Below, piece by piece: positions 27,410 to 36,539 of a DNA stretch of 64,000 nt. The notes under the pieces are model-generated. The model saw only the letters and a list, made by a program, of their open reading frames with translations. It made no database searches and was not told the DNA's origin. The position numbers and the translations under genes are program-made. The stretch lies in assembly GCA_049340005.1 (NCBI GenBank), contig JBMPIY010000007.1. One strand, 5' to 3'. Source of the stretch: CAXBDP01 sp963974465 (GTDB lineage: Bacteria; Bacteroidota; Bacteroidia; Cytophagales; Cyclobacteriaceae). Position 1 is the first letter of the stretch, and each line of letters begins with the position of its first letter.

Positions 27410-28768
27410 GAAATATTCCTTACTGGCTTTCCAAATTCGTGGAGCTAGCAAAATGCCCGAAACCATCGTAGGAATAGCCATCATAGCGAAACTACCATCG
27501 ATCAAACCTACCATGGACGACAAGGAAGCCACTGCACCTAAAACGATCGTGCCAACATATACATAATTGTACAAATGGCCATTTTTAGCACCAAACATAA
27601 AGGATGTGCACTTGGTGCCATAGTATGAATAGGTAAACATGGTGGTAAGCGAAAAAGTAGTTGCCGAAAGCAACAAAATATATTTACCATAAACAGGAAT
27701 TGCCTGATCGAATGCCGACATGGTAAGGGTAACTCCATCCAATTCGGAACCCTGCCAATTACCCGCCATTAGGATTGCCAATGCTGTAAGAGTACAAACA
27801 ATCAAGGTATCAATTGCTGGGCTGAGCATGGCAATTAGACCATCTTCAATCGGTTCGGTAGATTTCACTGCGCCCATTGCCATTGGCGAAGTACCAATGC
27901 CGGCTTCATTACTAAAAGAAGCCCTGCGTGCTCCTGCTAATATAATGGCACCGACGCTTCCGCCAAGTACCGCTTCACCTGTGAACGCATCTTCTATAAT
28001 CATCCAAAGTGCATCCGGCACTTGGGTATAATTGGTCAGAATTATCCACATTACTGACACAAAATAGATTACTACCATCAAAGGCACCAATTTCGCTGCT
28101 ACGGCTCCGATGCGCTTTACGCCACCAAAAATCACTAAAGACACGACCACCGTAAGTGCTAAGCCTATTCCTAGATTGGTGTTGAAATTATTTTCAAAAC
28201 CTAGCTCAGGCACTACATACGCATCGCGAATAAGCTGTGTAAACTGATTGGCTTGAAATACAGGTAATGTCCCGAAAAGGCCTGCAATACAGAAAAAAGT
28301 GGCTAAAGGCTTCCATTTTTTGCCTAAGCCTTCTACAATAACATACATTGGCCCACCTTGCAATTTACCATCGGTATCTTTGCCACGAAACATTACTGCA
28401 GCAGCACAGGTAAAAAAGTTGGTTGCCATCCCTACAAATGCACTCATCCACATCCAAAATATAGCTCCCGGACCGCCCATAGTTATGGCGACGGCTACAC
28501 CGGAAATGTTGCCCATACCTACTGTAGATGCTACAGCTGTAGATAAGGCTTGGAATGGACTTAAATCTCCCGGCGCATCGGTTTCTTTCTTCTTGCGGGT
28601 AAGTATCCGAATGGCTTGGTGAAAATAGCGGAATGGTAAGAATCGAGAATAGACTAAAAAGAAAAGTCCGCCGCCCATGAGCAATACCAAAAGTGGTGTG
28701 CCCCAAGCAGCATTTCCAAAATCTACAAACAACTGCTCAACTTTCGATAAATAGCTTTCTATATTCAT
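27383..28768 (-). CDS. Alanine/glycine:cation symporter (AGCS) family
   Basis: 461 residues with about eleven TM helices. ALSTAVASTVGMGNISGVAVAI and LQGGPMYVIVEGLGKKW are the conserved AGCS motifs of TM2 and the following loop, and RRASFSNEAGIGTSPMA is the family signature near residue 290. It takes up small neutral amino acids with sodium or protons. The C-terminus lies within a 31-bp tandem duplication. It is divergent from the phosphoesterase gene at 28846. Confidence 0.93.
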   Translation of the reverse strand: MNIESYLSKVEQLFVDFGNAAWGTPLLVLLMGGGLFFLVYSRFLPFRYFHQAIRILTRKKKETDAPGDLSPFQALSTAVASTVGMGNISGVAVAITMGGPGAIFWMWMSAFVGMATNFFTCAAAVMFRGKDTDGKLQGGPMYVIVEGLGKKWKPLATFFCIAGLFGTLPVFQANQFTQLIRDAYVVPELGFENNFNTNLGIGLALTVVVSLVIFGGVKRIGAVAAKLVPLMVVIYFVSVMWIILTNYTQVPDALWMIIEDAFTGEAVLGGSVGAIILAGARRASFSNEAGIGTSPMAMGAVKSTEPIEDGLIAMLSPAIDTLIVCTLTALAILMAGNWQGSELDGVTLTMSAFDQAIPVYGKYILLLSATTFSLTTMFTYSYYGTKCTSFMFGAKNGHLYNYVYVGTIVLGAVASLSSMVGLIDGSFAMMAIPTMVSGILLAPRIWKASKEYFKRVDEHTA

Positions 28769-28845
28769 TTTGTCGATTGGTAAATCTTAAAGTTGGGATT
28801 AAAACTTAAATACACCAAATTGGCAGGTCAATTTTAAAAATTAAA

Positions 28846-29346
28846 ATGAGAATAGGGCTAATATCTGATACACATTCCTATATAGATGAAAAAACTTTGG
28901 GATATCTGCAAGAGGTGGATGAAATATGGCATGCAGGAGATATCGGAAATCAAGAAGTAATAGATGCCTTGGAAAAAGTAGCGCCTGTAAAAGCTGTATA
29001 TGGCAATATCGATGGCGGAAAATTACGCTACTTTCCAGAAGTACTCACTTTTGAAGCGGGAGGAATGAAGGTGATGATGATCCATATTGCAGGTTCAATA
29101 GGTAAATACAATCCAAAATTGCGCGCGCTACTTAAAAGCGAAAAACCTCAACTACTCGTTTGCGGCCACAGCCACATTCTCAAGGTGCAGAAAGATCCAG
29201 TCTTTGAAAATTTATTGTATATCAATCCAGGTGCAGCGGGTATTCACGGATTCCACAAAATGCGCACGATTATCCGCATGGAAATATTAGCAGGAAAAAT
29301 CACCAAAATGGAAGTGGTGGAGCTTGGGAAAAGAGGGGTGATTTGA
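28846..29346 (+). CDS. YfcE/MJ0936 family metallophosphoesterase
   Basis: 166 residues with all metal-binding motifs of the small phosphodiesterase family: LISDTHS near the start, HAGDIGN at about 30-36, YGNIDGG at about 55-61, MIHIAG near 78 and CGHSHI near 108. It would hydrolyse phosphodiesters with two bound metals in the cytoplasm. It is the last gene before the first palindromic repeat array. Confidence 0.92.
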   Translation: MRIGLISDTHSYIDEKTLGYLQEVDEIWHAGDIGNQEVIDALEKVAPVKAVYGNIDGGKLRYFPEVLTFEAGGMKVMMIHIAGSIGKYNPKLRALLKSEKPQLLVCGHSHILKVQKDPVFENLLYINPGAAGIHGFHKMRTIIRMEILAGKITKMEVVELGKRGVI

Positions 29347-29374
29347 TGCTGGTCTTCAATTAAAGAAATAGGGA

Positions 29375-30105
29375 AATGGATAAATCCATTAAAAATATAA
29401 TTGTACTACAAAACCCACGGTTGAAACCGTGGGCTATGTACGTGATTTATAATCAGAATCATCTGTTTCAATAGTTAGCAAATCATCTTAAATCAAAGCC
29501 AATGGTTTCACCCTTGAAAATTAGAAATAAATAAGAAGGAGCCGTTTCAAAGATTGAAAAAATGTATTCAACCATGGAACCATGAAAATGATTATAAACG
29601 AACCGTTTTAACGGTTTAAAAATGTATTAAACCATAGCCAATGGTTTCAACCTAGGGATCATGAAAATAATCAGAAACAAACCATTTTTACGGTTTAAAA
29701 ATGCATTAAACCATAGGTTTCAACCATGGTATTATAAATACAATCATGAACAAACCGTTTTAACGGTTTAAAAATGCATTAAACCATAGCCCATGGTTTC
29801 AACAATGGGATTAGAAAAATAATTGTGAAAGAACCGTTTCAACGGTTTAAAAATAATGTTAAATTAAGGCAATGGTCTTAATCTTGGAACCAAATAGAGT
29901 GAAATTTTAAGACGAACCGTTTCGACAGTTTGAAAAATCGCCTTAAACCATTACCCATGGGTTCATCCATGAAACCATCAAATGATTATAAACGAACCGT
30001 TTTAACTGTTTAAAAATGTACTAAACCATAGCCCATGGTTTAAACCATGGGATCAGAAAAATAACCATGAACGAACCGTTTTAACGGTTTAAAAAACCTA
30101 CCATT
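29375..30105. repeat. Palindromic repeat array, left part (about 79-bp units)
   Basis: At least seven units start near 29600, 29679, 29752, 29831, 29914, 29994 and 30073, spaced 73-83 bp apart. Each has palindrome A (about AAACCGTTTTAACGGTTT), the link AAAATGTATT and palindrome B (about CCATGGTTTCAACCATGG), then an AT-rich link. Diverged units extend left to about 29461. At 29414-29433 lies a separate hairpin, CCCACGGTTGAAACCGTGGG. The intervals are themselves repeats, so this is not a CRISPR array. The last half unit ends 8 bp before the transposase start codon. Confidence 0.9.
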
Positions 30106-30540
30106 ATGCCAAATTCATTCAATAAATTATGGATACACGCAATATGGGCAACAAGAGATCGATTGCCTCTAATTTCTACTCAGGCAGAGAAAAAGGTGCA
30201 TGAATATATTTCTTCACAATTACGTGAGCAGGGTTGTCCCGTGAGAATTATCAACGGAATGCCAGATCATATCCATTGTTTGTTTTTATTGAATCCTCAA
30301 AAATCCATTGCAGAGATTATCAAACAAATCAAAGGAAGTAGCTCACATTTTATCAATCAAAATAATCTAATTGAAGACAAATTTTATTGGCAAACCGGGT
30401 ATGCTGCGTATTCTGTTTCCGAGTCCGTAGTTGAGAGGTTATTTCGTTACATCAAAAACCAAAAGCAACATCACAAAAAAAAGTCTTTTCAAGAAGAGTA
30501 TAATGAATTTTTAAAATTGTATGGACTTGATGATAAGTAA
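30106..30540 (+). CDS. REP-associated-type Y1 (HUH) transposase
   Basis: 144 residues, the IS200/IS605-like single-Tyr nuclease fold. MPDHIHCLFLL carries the HxH metal-binding pair near residue 64, and VVERLFRYIKNQKQHH near 113 supplies the candidate catalytic Tyr. It lacks an accessory TnpB and is embedded in an array of palindromes on both sides rather than between two defined IS ends. This is the layout of RAYT genes and their REP sequences. The protein probably nicks single-stranded DNA at the hairpins; specificity for this particular repeat is inference. Confidence 0.88.
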   Translation: MPNSFNKLWIHAIWATRDRLPLISTQAEKKVHEYISSQLREQGCPVRIINGMPDHIHCLFLLNPQKSIAEIIKQIKGSSSHFINQNNLIEDKFYWQTGYAAYSVSESVVERLFRYIKNQKQHHKKKSFQEEYNEFLKLYGLDDK

Positions 30541-31040
30541 TACCCAATAATGATTAAAAGTGCATAGCCAATGGTTTCAATCATGTGGCCATAAAAATAT
30601 TCAGGGACAATCCGATTCAATGGGATAAAAAATCAAATGGATAAATCCATTAAAAATGAAACTGTACTATACCCACGGTTGAAACCGTGGGCTATGGAAA
30701 TATTTAAGAAACAACTGCTTCAACAGTTTGAAAATTGTCTTAATTCATAGCCCAAGGTTTCAACAATGGGATCATGAAAATGATTATAAACGAACCGTTT
30801 TAACGGTTTAAAAATGTATTAAACCATAGCCAATGGTTTCAACCTTGGGATCATGAAAATAATCAGAAACAAACCATTTTTACGGTTTGAAAAATCATCT
30901 TAAATCATAGGTATTATAAATACAATCATGAACAAACCGTTTTAACGGTTTAAAAATGCATTACACCATAGCCCATGGTTTCAACCATGGGATTAGAAAA
31001 ATAATTGTGACCGAACCGTTTCAACGGTTTACCCAAACCA
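30541..31040. repeat. Palindromic repeat array, right part
   Basis: Units like those on the left continue after the transposase, with clear starts near 30713, 30792, 30871, 30934 and 31013. The block 30792-31030 is almost identical to 29600-29850, and the hairpin with its flank at 30636-30691 repeats 29375-29433, so part of the array arose by block duplication. The array ends about 80 bp before the prfB start codon. Confidence 0.88.
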
Positions 31041-31119
31041 AATTCGCAAAGACTGAAATTAAACCTTGAATAAGCGGTTTTAATGTCTCATTTTTGCATC
31101 CCAATTTGACATTTTTATT

Positions 31120-32209
31120 ATGAACCAAGATCAACTGAAGACGTTGAAGGCTCGTATCTCGGCCTTGAGGAGGTATCTTTGACTACGATTCGAAAATAGA
31201 TCAAATCACCATTCTTACAGAAAAAGCAGCCGATCCGGATTTCTGGAACGACTCCAAAGCTGCTGAAAAAGTACTGAAAGAAACCAACGCCCTCAAAATG
31301 TGGACAGATGCTTACGAAGAGCTGGAACAGCTTATCGAAGACATCGAAACCTTATTTGAGTTTTTGTCTATGGGTGAAGGTAGCGAAGCAGAAGTTGATG
31401 CTGAATACCAAAAAGCCGTTAAGATTCTTGAAGATCTAGAATTCAAGAAAATGCTAAGCGCTGAGGAAGATCAACTAAGCGCCATGCTAGATATCAACCC
31501 TGGCGCGGGAGGAACGGAAAGCCAAGATTGGGCTGAAATCTTGATGCGTATGTACATCATGTGGGGCGAGAAAAAGGGCTTTAAAGTAAAGCAAATAGAT
31601 TATCAACCTGGTGAAACAGCTGGTCTCAAGTCAGCTACACTGGAATTTGAAGGTCCATTTGCCTATGGATATTTGAAAGCAGAAATTGGCGTACACCGTT
31701 TGGTAAGAATTTCTCCTTTCGATAGTGGTGGTAGAAGACACACTTCATTTGCATCTATCTTTGTCTATCCAAAAGTAGATAATGATATAGATATTGAAAT
31801 CAATCCAGCTGATGTAGAATTGCATACCTCACGTTCTGGTGGAGCGGGTGGTCAAAATGTAAACAAAGTAGAAACGAAAGTACAGCTTACTCACAAACCT
31901 ACAGGTATTGTAGTAGTGTGCCAAGTGGAGCGAAGCCAGCTTGCCAACCGCGAATTAGCCATGCAAATGCTAAAATCAAGGCTTTACCAACTCGAAGTGG
32001 AAAAACGAAATGCCGAACGCGATAAAGTCGAAAGCGGTAAAATGCGAGTGGATTTCGGTTCGCAAATCAGAAACTACGTGCTACACCCATACAAGTTGAT
32101 CAAAGATGCTCGTACAGGTGTGGAACGCACAGATGTACAAAATGTCCTCGATGGGGATTTAGATGATTATATCAAAGCTTATTTAATGGGTGGAGAACAG
32201 GAGGATTAG
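31120..32209 (+). CDS. prfB: Peptide chain release factor 2 with programmed +1 frameshift
   Basis: The first 20 codons run from ATG 31120 to CTT at 31177-31179, then meet an in-frame TGA. Skipping base 31180 continues in the long frame with DYDSKIDQ, giving about 362 residues, the normal RF2 length. The protein has the SPF anticodon-like tripeptide near residue 198, which reads UGA/UAA, and the GGQ peptidyl-hydrolysis loop near 242 (SGGAGGQNVNK). A frame search alone would wrongly start it at 31298. The gene's last 45 bp recur in the accessory block downstream. Confidence 0.97.
31168..31183 (+). promoter_or_regulatory. prfB autoregulatory +1 frameshift site
   Basis: The sequence AGGAGG, TAT, CTT, TGA, C matches the known prfB site: an internal Shine-Dalgarno-like AGGAGG three bases before the slippery CTT, then an inefficient TGA-C stop. 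When RF2 is scarce the ribosome slips +1 and makes more RF2. Confidence 0.97.
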
Positions 32210-32222
32210 ATATTAGAAAAGA

Positions 32223-32381
32223 TTAATCATAATATTTTTCGGGTACCCGAAGTAGCGGACTAGAAGGCCTTTTCTTTCCATTTAGCACAAAGTTTCTAAG
32301 AAGCATAGACCTTTGATTCACCACTTCACCTGCTTTAGCTAAATACACGCTGTTATTGGCTGCCCTTCCTTGCTTTTGCAT
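32223..32381 (-). CDS. Possible small protein of 52 residues
   Basis: An open frame from ATG 32381 to TAA at 32223 encodes 52 residues, basic in the middle (NGKKRPSSPLLRVPEKYYD at the end). It begins 5 bp after the stop codon of the OLD-like ATPase gene on the same strand and fills the gap to prfB. I do not recognise it. Position and amino acid composition support it only weakly; it could be the tail of a decayed gene. Confidence 0.35.
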   Translation of the reverse strand: MQKQGRAANNSVYLAKAGEVVNQRSMLLRNFVLNGKKRPSSPLLRVPEKYYD

Positions 32382-32386
32382 ATTTT

Positions 32387-34072
32387 TTATAGAAAGTGTT
32401 TTACAAATTGCCTTGCTTGTTCAAGTTCTATGTCAGCATTAAGGTCTTTAGTCAATACTTCACTTACCCATTTCGGACCATGATTTCCTACACTTTTCGC
32501 AAAACTTTCTAACTCTCCTACTTCTAGAATTAAAAACCCTTTTTCTTTTAATTTTAACTGTAATCGCTCAAACGCTTGTGTTGCACCTCCGCTAGGAATA
32601 TAAGATTTTCCAACCTCTTTAGCTTCAGACCAAGCAGAGGCTTTTTTTAATGCTCTCTGAATTTCATTTATTTTTTCTTTAGGGAATATTCTTTCTGTTG
32701 TACTATTAAATGTGGCTTCGATTTCTCTCTTTATATCCACTGTTAAAAATTCAGGTCGCTTTTTTTCAATCTCTTTTTTTACAATGTTCCAATCCTTTTC
32801 AATGTCAGACCATGCCCCACCTAAATCCTCAAAAATTTCTTTGATAGGATTAATATCATTTAAAACATCAAAGTCAGAAACTACTTTGATTGGAACATTA
32901 AGCTTTTTTAGAGCCTTTATCGCGGTTGGTATCCTGTGTTTCCCACCACAATGAATAAATAATATGTCTGGTGCAATTGAAATTGTGTGGTCAAATTGAG
33001 CAGACAATACAGCTGAAAAGAATCTGCAATCTGAGTCACTTTCGCAGATAACCACTTTTGAGTGAAATAAGCCATTTAATACATTTGAATGTCTCAAAAG
33101 CGAATCATTCCAAATATTATCAATATCTGTGCTTGTCAATGTACTAACTTTATTAATTGAACCCTCTCTTTGAATACGAACAATTTTAAGCTTGTTGACA
33201 TTAGCATCTAACAGACCTTTAAGAAAATCTTCACTGTGTGTTGCCAAAAATAATTGCCTTTCAGATGGTAAGTCTTTTGCAAGCATTTTGCCCAAAAGTC
33301 TTGCTTGGGGTGGGTGTAAAAATGCTTCAGGTTCATCAATAAATAATATGGAATGAGTTGATATAAATGCATTTAAAAGAACACCAACAAAACCTCGCAT
33401 TCCATCACCTTGTTCGTGAAGCAAGTCCAATTTCTCCAATTCTTTTAAGTATGATGAGGAAACTCTGTCTTCACCAACCATTGGCATTGGTTTTTCTCCA
33501 ACATATAGTGGCACTTCACTTCCTGCATTTCTATGAACAATTAAGTCAGTTCCAAATGCCTGTCTAAAATAGTCACTGAACCTTTGTTCCAACGAATCAT
33601 CTTTTTGCAAAAAATGAATAGGATGTTGAATTGCTTCCGTTGTTAGCTTAATATTTTGTGGAGGATTCGCTGCTGACAATCTTTGTTCTGTTGTTAAAAT
33701 GTTAACAAACAAAGATGAAAGTTCACCAATTCCATTATCATATTTTGAAAAAATATTTTTTACTGAAGATTCCCAAATATTAAATCCAAATCCTTGATAA
33801 AGGATTTGACTTGGACTACTGTCATAATTTTTTGTTGCAGAGATTTCAAGTAAACTAAACAAGCCACTTTCATCCCCTTCCTTTTCAATAGTTATATCTC
33901 TTAATACTTTTACCTTATTCTTTTTAGACCGCAATAGGCTTGACGCTTCTTTTAGTGAAGCACTTTTTCCAGCATTGTTAGGACCAACAAAAACAACGAT
34001 ATCATCTTTGTCAAATTGAAGGGTAGTTTCATCACTAAAAGTTATGCTGCTAATCCAAATTCTTATTGCCAT
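32387..34072 (-). CDS. OLD-like AAA ATPase with C-terminal TOPRIM domain
   Basis: 561 residues. The N-terminal ABC-type ATPase has Walker A GPNNAGKS (30-37), Walker B ILFIDEPEAFLHP (about 243-255) and a switch His in LATHSEDFL. The C-terminal TOPRIM nuclease domain shows the acidic Glu in KVVICESDSDC (about 340) and the DxD pair in VVSDFDVLND. This is the OLD (overcoming lysogenisation defect) architecture, also used by the GajA subunit of Gabija. No UvrD-like GajB partner is present. A nuclease-like gene lies 182 bp upstream on the same strand. A role in phage defence is inference. Confidence 0.85.
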   Translation of the reverse strand: MAIRIWISSITFSDETTLQFDKDDIVVFVGPNNAGKSASLKEASSLLRSKKNKVKVLRDITIEKEGDESGLFSLLEISATKNYDSSPSQILYQGFGFNIWESSVKNIFSKYDNGIGELSSLFVNILTTEQRLSAANPPQNIKLTTEAIQHPIHFLQKDDSLEQRFSDYFRQAFGTDLIVHRNAGSEVPLYVGEKPMPMVGEDRVSSSYLKELEKLDLLHEQGDGMRGFVGVLLNAFISTHSILFIDEPEAFLHPPQARLLGKMLAKDLPSERQLFLATHSEDFLKGLLDANVNKLKIVRIQREGSINKVSTLTSTDIDNIWNDSLLRHSNVLNGLFHSKVVICESDSDCRFFSAVLSAQFDHTISIAPDILFIHCGGKHRIPTAIKALKKLNVPIKVVSDFDVLNDINPIKEIFEDLGGAWSDIEKDWNIVKKEIEKKRPEFLTVDIKREIEATFNSTTERIFPKEKINEIQRALKKASAWSEAKEVGKSYIPSGGATQAFERLQLKLKEKGFLILEVGELESFAKSVGNHGPKWVSEVLTKDLNADIELEQARQFVKHFL

Positions 34073-34254
34073 ACTTTTTGATAGTTTTCTAATGGGTGTT
34101 TTACTATGGTTGCCAGTAAAGTTTTGGCGCTTGGCAAAGAAGCGGATTTAGGAGCACAAAACTGTCAATACTCCACAAAAGTTGATGCGAGGTAGAATGT
34201 TGAATTAACCAGGTAACCAGCCATAGAACCAAAAGTATGTCGGCGTCCTCTATT

Positions 34255-35670
34255 TTATTCATGGTCTGGGAATATTATAATACCACCCATTTGATTAATG
34301 ATTGCATCCCTACACTTTTTCGCAAATTCATCATCGCCTTTTTCTAAAACAATCTTGCAAACTATAAACAAGTCACTTGTTTTTATTAGACCAATCTTTT
34401 CTCTCTTTGCTCCTGATTTACATTTTAAAGTAAAGTTTAAAGTTCGTTCATTTGGTGAAACAAATCTTTGAGGGTTACCAAATAACAAACCGAATGCTTT
34501 TTCAATTACTGATTCCTTTTCAAAGTCTGCATTTAGTCCATCTAACAATTGTCTAAATTTAGAAACGTCAATATCCTTATTGTCTTTCCCTTCACATTCA
34601 CCTATAAATCTGAAACCTTCAGGTGACAAAATAATTTGGTCTAATTCTAGTTCTCCATCATCATAATTTTCGGCTTTATACCCTAAAATCCTCAAGGCTT
34701 TTATAACTGCTAACTCAAGAGGTTTGCCTGTTTCAAAAAGTAAATCTTTTAAATTTTCTTGTTCTTCAAGAATTGAGTTTAGCTCCTTGAGTTCCTTTGT
34801 CTTTTTTTCAATTTCGTTTTTAATTTTTTTAATTATTCTTTTCGTTTCAATTGCATTCTCAATGGAGAATTCATCTTTTTCAAGCCAAGCTGGTTTTGGA
34901 GTTTTTACTTTTTCACTTCGTAAAGATTTATCAATTGAGACCAATGAGTTAATCAATATTTTGCCTCGCTTTATAGCTTCTTCAGTCCAATACTCTTCAT
35001 CTTTTTCCTTGTTATAAAATGAAAAGACCTGGTCATTGAAATTTAAATTTGGCAAAAAGACTACATAACCATCTTTAATTTTAACTATTGTTCCTAATAT
35101 CCTATCACCATTTTTTGTTGTAAATAATCCTTGTAATTCCTTTTGCGATGTTAAATAAACTTCATAAGTAATCAGGTCTTTGAATTGATTGAAAAATTCT
35201 TTTGCTAAGTCTGATTTAGGGAAAACATTTTTGCCTGATGCAGTATGAAACTCTAAAAAGCTAAATGGGATAAATGAATAGTTTGAAAATGGAGAAACGT
35301 GATAAGTAGTTTTTTGATTTCTTCCTGTTCCGCTTAAGTCTTTTGTTCCTGTGTAAACAAAGAAATCAGACTTTTGAGGAAGAACAACAAAAAGTGTTCT
35401 TCCTGTTTCAACAAAATGTAAAAGCTCCTTTTTCCAATGTTTTAAATGTTCCTTTATTGATGCAGACGACTCTTTATTATAAAGTTTTTTTCCTTCGTAT
35501 TCTCCACTACTATGATAATTACTGCTGTCATATGTAGAATAACTTGTTGTTGAAAGGTCTGGACAGAATATAGCTATATCTGAATCTGCTAAGGAAGTGA
35601 AACTGTCCAAACGGACAAAGTTGTCATTTGCACTTGGGATAGTAAATCCTATTCCTTTATATTCTTTCAT
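34255..35670 (-). CDS. Uncharacterised protein with coiled coil and PD-(D/E)XK-like domain
   Basis: 471 residues. The N-terminal ~240 residues have an alpha/beta character (DIAIFCPDL near 31, TLFVVLPQK near 92) that I cannot assign. Residues 270-312 form a Lys/Glu-rich coiled coil. A C-terminal domain then begins with KPLELAVIKALRILGYKAE and continues ELD (342-344) and FIGECEGK (355-362), which fits the D...ExK core of restriction-endonuclease-like nucleases. It is co-directional with the OLD-like ATPase gene 182 bp downstream. Together they could be a two-gene defence module; neither partner tells the target. Confidence 0.65.
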   Translation of the reverse strand: MKEYKGIGFTIPSANDNFVRLDSFTSLADSDIAIFCPDLSTTSYSTYDSSNYHSSGEYEGKKLYNKESSASIKEHLKHWKKELLHFVETGRTLFVVLPQKSDFFVYTGTKDLSGTGRNQKTTYHVSPFSNYSFIPFSFLEFHTASGKNVFPKSDLAKEFFNQFKDLITYEVYLTSQKELQGLFTTKNGDRILGTIVKIKDGYVVFLPNLNFNDQVFSFYNKEKDEEYWTEEAIKRGKILINSLVSIDKSLRSEKVKTPKPAWLEKDEFSIENAIETKRIIKKIKNEIEKKTKELKELNSILEEQENLKDLLFETGKPLELAVIKALRILGYKAENYDDGELELDQIILSPEGFRFIGECEGKDNKDIDVSKFRQLLDGLNADFEKESVIEKAFGLLFGNPQRFVSPNERTLNFTLKCKSGAKREKIGLIKTSDLFIVCKIVLEKGDDEFAKKCRDAIINQMGGIIIFPDHE

Positions 35671-35754
35671 CGTGTCACTTTAAGATTGTGGTAACATCTT
35701 CAATAATGCTACAGTTACGTTTATTCTCTATTGTCAGATAGAGTATTTTATTAA

Positions 35755-36117
35755 TTTTCAACGTTTGATTATAAACATAATGTATAAAGTTTGAATATGC
35801 AATGTTTGTGAAATCGAAAAAGTATGAAAATTTCTTAAAGGAAGGGTGGGTTGTGGAAAAAAGGGCTTTGGGGGTGATGCGGGAATTATGGAGTGCTTTT
35901 TTGCTTTGAAGGTATTGTAAATGGCAATATGAAATCTACTGTATTCAAACATCTTTGCATCATCTAAAATCCATCAGGCGCTGAAGTTTGAATTTTATCA
36001 AGGGCTATTTAATGGGTGGAGAGCAGGAGGGTTAAATACTTGGGCAGAGGAAAAAACATAATTAACAGTTTAGCTATAAACTCTGGTAATACGCATTACA
36101 ATTCTTTTTTAATACAA
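35755..36117. repeat. 360-bp direct repeat, copy 1, with a prfB 3'-end mimic
   Basis: This segment recurs at 37706-38065 with high identity over its length. Near its middle (about 35994-36039) it contains a sequence closely similar to the last ~45 bp of prfB (32167-32213), including an identical ATTTAATGGGTGGA. The other half is non-coding. It looks like an attachment-site-bearing junction of inserted DNA. Confidence 0.85.
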
Positions 36118-36188
36118 ATTGTTATTTATTATTTTTATTAGATAATTTATATTCAGACATTTATATACAGGAGTCAAACGCGAAACGT

Positions 36189-36539
36189 GTGCGCCAGTAT
36201 GAAAATCTCAGACTCCATGAGATGGAAATTGAGAAGTCAGCAGAGATCATAATAGCTACAGGAAACAAGCCCTTCGAAAAAAAGGGAAGTCTTACAAAGT
36301 AGTAAAGGGCTGAACGTATTGTGAATTGTAAACCTGCCTGCCGTCAGGCAGGTTCGATAAGGAGCCTTTTTTAGCCTTATCTTAGAAGTAGTAGCGGAAG
36401 AGAGGTTGTAGGTGTAAAGAGCGGCAGCCTTTGGCTTTACGAACCGTCGTATATGATAATGAAAAATATGTGAAATACCGAGCGTAGCTCTCGTACGTAC
36501 GGGCTTATGGCTCACTTCGTCTACTCAATTGGCGGTTCG
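36189..36539 (+). ncRNA. Group II intron RNA fragment (5' part, no reverse transcriptase)
   Basis: Starting at GTGCGCC (36189), the usual 5' boundary of bacterial group II introns, the sequence shows segments I recognise from Bacteroidota introns. These are CATGAGATGGAAATT, GAGATCATAATAGCTACAGG, GAACGTATTGTGAA, AAGTAGTAGCGGAAGAGAGG and GTGAAATACCGAGCG, in the expected order. The intron ORF, domain V and domain VI are missing: the homology stops where the hydrolase gene begins at 36540. It is therefore a truncated relic, recognised from memory of the family rather than by folding. Confidence 0.6.

Noticed and set aside
29375..31040. CRISPR array
   Set aside because: Period and palindromes suggest it at first, but the intervals between palindromes are conserved from unit to unit, unit length varies from 73 to 83 bp, and no cas genes are near.
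34073..34254. Integron attC site between the OLD-like ATPase gene and its neighbour
   Set aside because: Some TTGGC and GCCA words are present, but I could not find paired core sites in the right order, and no integron integrase is in the window.
35758..35952. Minus-strand ORFs within the 360-bp repeats (35758-35952 and 37720-37902)
   Set aside because: The two copies do not keep the same frame through their length, and the differences are not synonymous, so selection for a protein is unlikely.
36237..36515. 92-codon minus-strand ORF over the intron fragment
   Set aside because: The sequence is explained by conserved group II intron RNA segments on the plus strand.
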